Source: Viscum album
Lineage: Eukaryota > Streptophyta > Magnoliopsida > Santalales > Viscaceae
Length of the DNA: 64,000 bases
Direction of reading: 5' to 3'
Assembly: GCA_963277665.1 (NCBI GenBank)
Contig: OY728147.1
Location: forward strand, 1,266,469,424-1,266,533,423
Shown here: positions 61,515-64,000 of the stretch, in pieces
How positions within the stretch are numbered: position 1 is the first letter of the stretch
Layout: each line of letters begins with the position of its first letter
The notes under the pieces: model-generated
Told to the model about the DNA's origin: nothing
Seen by the model: only the letters and a program-made list of their open reading frames with translations
Databases searched by the model: none
Program-made: the position numbers and the translations under genes

Positions 61515-61560
61515 GTGTCAAACACCCCCACACATAAACGATGTTTGTCCTCAAGTATAA
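61515..61560 (-). other. Candidate polypurine tract and LTR start, Athila/TAT-like
   Basis: On the minus strand: TTGAGGACAAACATCGTT, then ATGTGTGGGGGTGTTTGACACC. Plant Athila/TAT elements often carry GAGGACAAGCA--G-TT-AAGTGTGGGGG after their coding region; here TGTTTGACACC next to the G run would be an LTR start. If so, a minus-strand element covers roughly 59600-63330, with its interior to the right. No pol of it is visible. Confidence 0.4.
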
Positions 61561-63335
61561 AATATAAACATTAGAATCATATGGAACCAATATTCTCATT
61601 ATTTAAATTTCAAAATTGTAACATCAAAAAATTGTCAATTTTAAATCAAATTTTCAAAAACCCACATAAAATATCAATTCAATTTCTCAATTTAGGAACA
61701 AATAATCAACTCAAGTATTTAAATTTTCCCCATTTGAAAATTATATAACATCTTATTTCATCCATTCAAGCTCCTTAATTCATTATTATTAAACATTCCA
61801 AGTCATAATTTACCTCACTTTAAGTCATTTCACTCATCACTCATGATACCATTCAAATAGAGTTATTCTCATATCATGAGAACATGCCCCAAATTCATAA
61901 GTTTTTAATGGAACTACTTTATTGACATCGTAAATTAAAAAGGAAGATAAAATCATGAGGAATTTTCAATTATGGTTCTAATGACTGTCAGGCTTAAGGT
62001 TGGTAGGAATTGATGTTTTCTAAAATTAAGTCTCATGTAGGAGGTTTACCTCTTAAAGTATAGTGCATGATGTCCAAATTAAAATCATAATGAATTTCTC
62101 ACCTTAAATTATAACAACTACCACTTCCCCCAAACTCTAAGTAAGGTCATGATTAATGAAATCATGATGAATTATGTGCACCTTTTTGAGTTTTTCACTA
62201 TTTTCAACTTTTTTTCTTTTTCAAAGTACTTTTTAATTTTTTTTTAAGTTATGCTAAGAATAAACCTCACATCCTCCAACTAACCACATATCAAAAAAAT
62301 CTTTGGTCTATTAATTATATTTTTTTATTCTTCCAAGACACACCCTACATTTTCCTCATTTTTTTAGGTGGGAAAAACAATAAGCATAATGAATGAATTA
62401 ACAACCTGTATCGACAAATACTATTAACAACCTCGCACTTTTTTCCCTTACAATTTATTTCATCCCTTTTACCATGACTTCCTAGACTCCCACACTTCAA
62501 AATTAAAATACCATGAAAATACTAAGAGGAGGGTAGTAATTGATAAAAGTGTCCTGAAACATGGCTCATTACAAACAAGTTAATTCATGGCTTCCATGGG
62601 TTAAAAAAGGTCCAATATAAAGTTATTAAAAAGGATAATGGAGTTTCAAATCATGACTGAGTAATTTTAAATGTGGTTTTTAACAGTTATATCCTTAAAA
62701 AAATAAAATACATTTTCTAGCAGGTGACATGTCCCAAGATCACTCAAGAAATATGCTCAAAAATAAATATAATGTACATGGTCTATACATACTCTCCATA
62801 GTGGGTTATATGATTTAGTAAAATCACTCAACGGATGACTAATAATTATAAACCAATTCACAATAATTTCCAAAATTGAAAGTTTGAAAATTTATAGGTA
62901 AAATTCCTTTATAGGAGTCAACTAATTCCCACAAATCATGAGTCCTGATTTCAATATCCATTTTACTCATTTAATATTATTATCATTGAAATCTAAAATA
63001 AGGTGTTACATGATTTCTATGAATCCCATGTCTCTAATATAACTCTTTGGAAGAATAAATTCAAATGTGGGAGTGCAATTTTTTTGTTTAATGATAAAAA
63101 CGTTTTTTAGAAGATTAAAATATAGGGAGTTTAAACATAGATAATGTAAAATTTAACTCCATATCCCATGAATATTAGTCCAGTTTCTCCACTATTTATG
63201 GATTCTTTTTTCATTCAAGATCCTATAAATTATCATTACTCAATTAAGCATAAGGATCATGTCATTAATGTTCAAAATGAGATAGTGAGTGGGGATGCAT
63301 GCTTGAATAATCATAATAATTAAATTAAATTGTTA
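61561..63335. other. AT-rich stretch, possible interior of a minus-strand element
   Basis: No coding motif on either strand. A second minus-strand AAGTGTGGGAGTCTAGG at about 62482-62498 resembles the motif at 61525. The sequence has poly-T/poly-A patches (62200-62260). The gypsy element starting at 63336 appears to be inserted at its right edge. Confidence 0.35.
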
Positions 63336-63437
63336 TGTCATGTCCCACGGGGCCTAGAAGTGACTACCCCAAGCCCGCCATCCATTGTCCAGGGGTTGGT
63401 GAAGTCACGTCCAGGACCTGTGGGACGGGTCATGACA
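63336..63437 (+). mobile_element. 102-bp LTR-like unit of the youngest gypsy copy (element I)
   Basis: Begins TGTCATGTCCCACGGGG and ends GGACGGGTCATGACA, with about 60% GC. The ends are partly inverted (TGTCATG/CATGACA) and are typical of the two ends of a plant Tekay LTR. A tRNA-Met primer site follows three bases later. Family LTRs are 2-4 kb, so this is either an LTR with most of its middle deleted or a truly miniature LTR. A TSD cannot be checked because the element runs off the window. Confidence 0.65.
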
Positions 63438-63440
63438 AAG

Positions 63441-63452
63441 TGGTATCAGAGG
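63441..63452 (+). other. Primer-binding site of element I
   Basis: TGGTATCAGAGG matches the consensus TGGTATCAGAGC at 11 of 12 bases, the best preserved of all such sites in the window. Confidence 0.9.
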
Positions 63453-64000
63453 AGGGGATTCGTAAGGCCTAGTTTTTCTATATGGTCATCCTCGGTATTT
63501 TTTTTTTCCAAGAATGAAGACAGTTGTTTGAGGATATGTGTGGACTTCCGGCACCTAAACCGGGTGATCATGAAGAACAAGTATCCTCTGTCGAGGATCG
63601 ATGAACTCTTCGACCAGCTGAAGGGTGCTCGTTGGTTTTCAAAGATAGAACTAAAATAAGACTATCACCAGCTCAGGGTATGAGATGAGGATGTATCAAT
63701 GATAGCCTTCAGATGTCGTTATGGTCATTATGAGTTCTTGGTGATGCCTTTCGGCATGACCGACACTCCAGTAGTGTTCATAGGGATAATGAACAAGATA
63801 TTCTAGCCATACCTCGATCACTTCGTGGCGGTCTTCATCGACAACATCTTGGTGTACTCAGTATCTGAGGAAGAGAAAATTTTACACTTGAGGATAGTTT
63901 TGGACACACTCCGGGGGCACCAGTTATATGGGAAGCTCTTGAAGTGTGAGTTCTAGATACGGAAGGTCCCCTTCTTGGAACACATCATCTCATAGGCAGG
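63453..64000 (+). pseudogene. Element I reverse transcriptase, partial (runs off window)
   Basis: Directly after the primer site the reading is [58 protein letters not shown], a stop, [38 protein letters not shown] and [15 protein letters not shown]. The frame stays in phase to the window edge but has five stops, each one or two transitions from the expected codon. Catalytic changes: the first Asp is Glu (KIELK) and the second of the FIDD pair is Asn. Leader, gag and protease are missing between primer site and RT. Much less decayed than the pols of B, E and G. Confidence 0.93.

Noticed and set aside
1..64000. Host protein-coding gene, CRISPR array, satellite or organelle insertion
   Set aside because: Every recognisable coding motif belongs to retrotransposon gag or pol, repeats are LTR-internal, and nothing resembles plastid or mitochondrial genes.

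Overview
The window is plant nuclear DNA from a very large, AT-rich genome. It is almost entirely old, decayed Ty3/Gypsy LTR retrotransposons, mostly of the Tekay/Del (chromovirus) type by gag, RT and integrase resemblance and by primer-binding sites resembling initiator tRNA-Met. I find no host gene, tRNA, rRNA, CRISPR array, prokaryotic feature or organelle insertion. A lily-like or other giant-genome angiosperm would fit, but that is an inference. Old parts are rich in C-to-T and G-to-A changes (stops from CGA, CAA and TGG codons, LTR ends reading TA instead of CA). Younger inserts stand out as GC-richer, CG-containing islands.

The main structure is a stack of insertions, read from LTR pairs, target-site duplications (TSDs) and coding domains that resume on the far side of each insert. 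From outermost and oldest to innermost: G (plus strand; 5' LTR 1-4108, RNase H/integrase 55197-56890, 3' LTR from 56900); F (paired copies 4109-5889 and about 53476-55191, orientation uncertain); E (plus, 6501-49314, TSD cacga/cacaa); A (minus, 12452-46113, TSD gaata/gagta, splitting the E integrase); B (plus, 12681-35998, perfect TSD cctag, splitting one LTR of A); C (minus, 17770-29927, splitting B just after its gag zinc knuckle); and D, a GC-rich 1.28-kb insert with a 14-bp TSD inside the 5' LTR of C. A separate 388-bp polyA-tailed retroposon with a perfect 17-bp TSD sits in A at 39886-40273.

A, C and G appear to be one family with LTRs of about 3.8-4.4 kb. A and C are a derivative with a short, gag-like interior of about 2.4 kb and no recognisable pol; G keeps pol remnants. 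Their LTRs carry a motif of about 80 bp repeated at roughly 190-bp spacing downstream of the TATA box. It appears inverted in G only because G lies on the opposite strand. B and E are more conventional gag-pol elements with LTRs of 2.8 and 2.2 kb.

Right of G (59400-63335) is poorly classified AT-rich DNA with a purine-rich tract, two GC-richer islands and a minus-strand polypurine signal suggesting an Athila/TAT-like element. The window ends in the youngest gypsy copy: a 102-bp LTR-like unit, a near-perfect tRNA-Met primer site and then, with gag and protease missing, reverse transcriptase to the window edge. No element looks able to move: every pol has stops or frameshifts. Boundaries were placed by eye and may be a few bases off.
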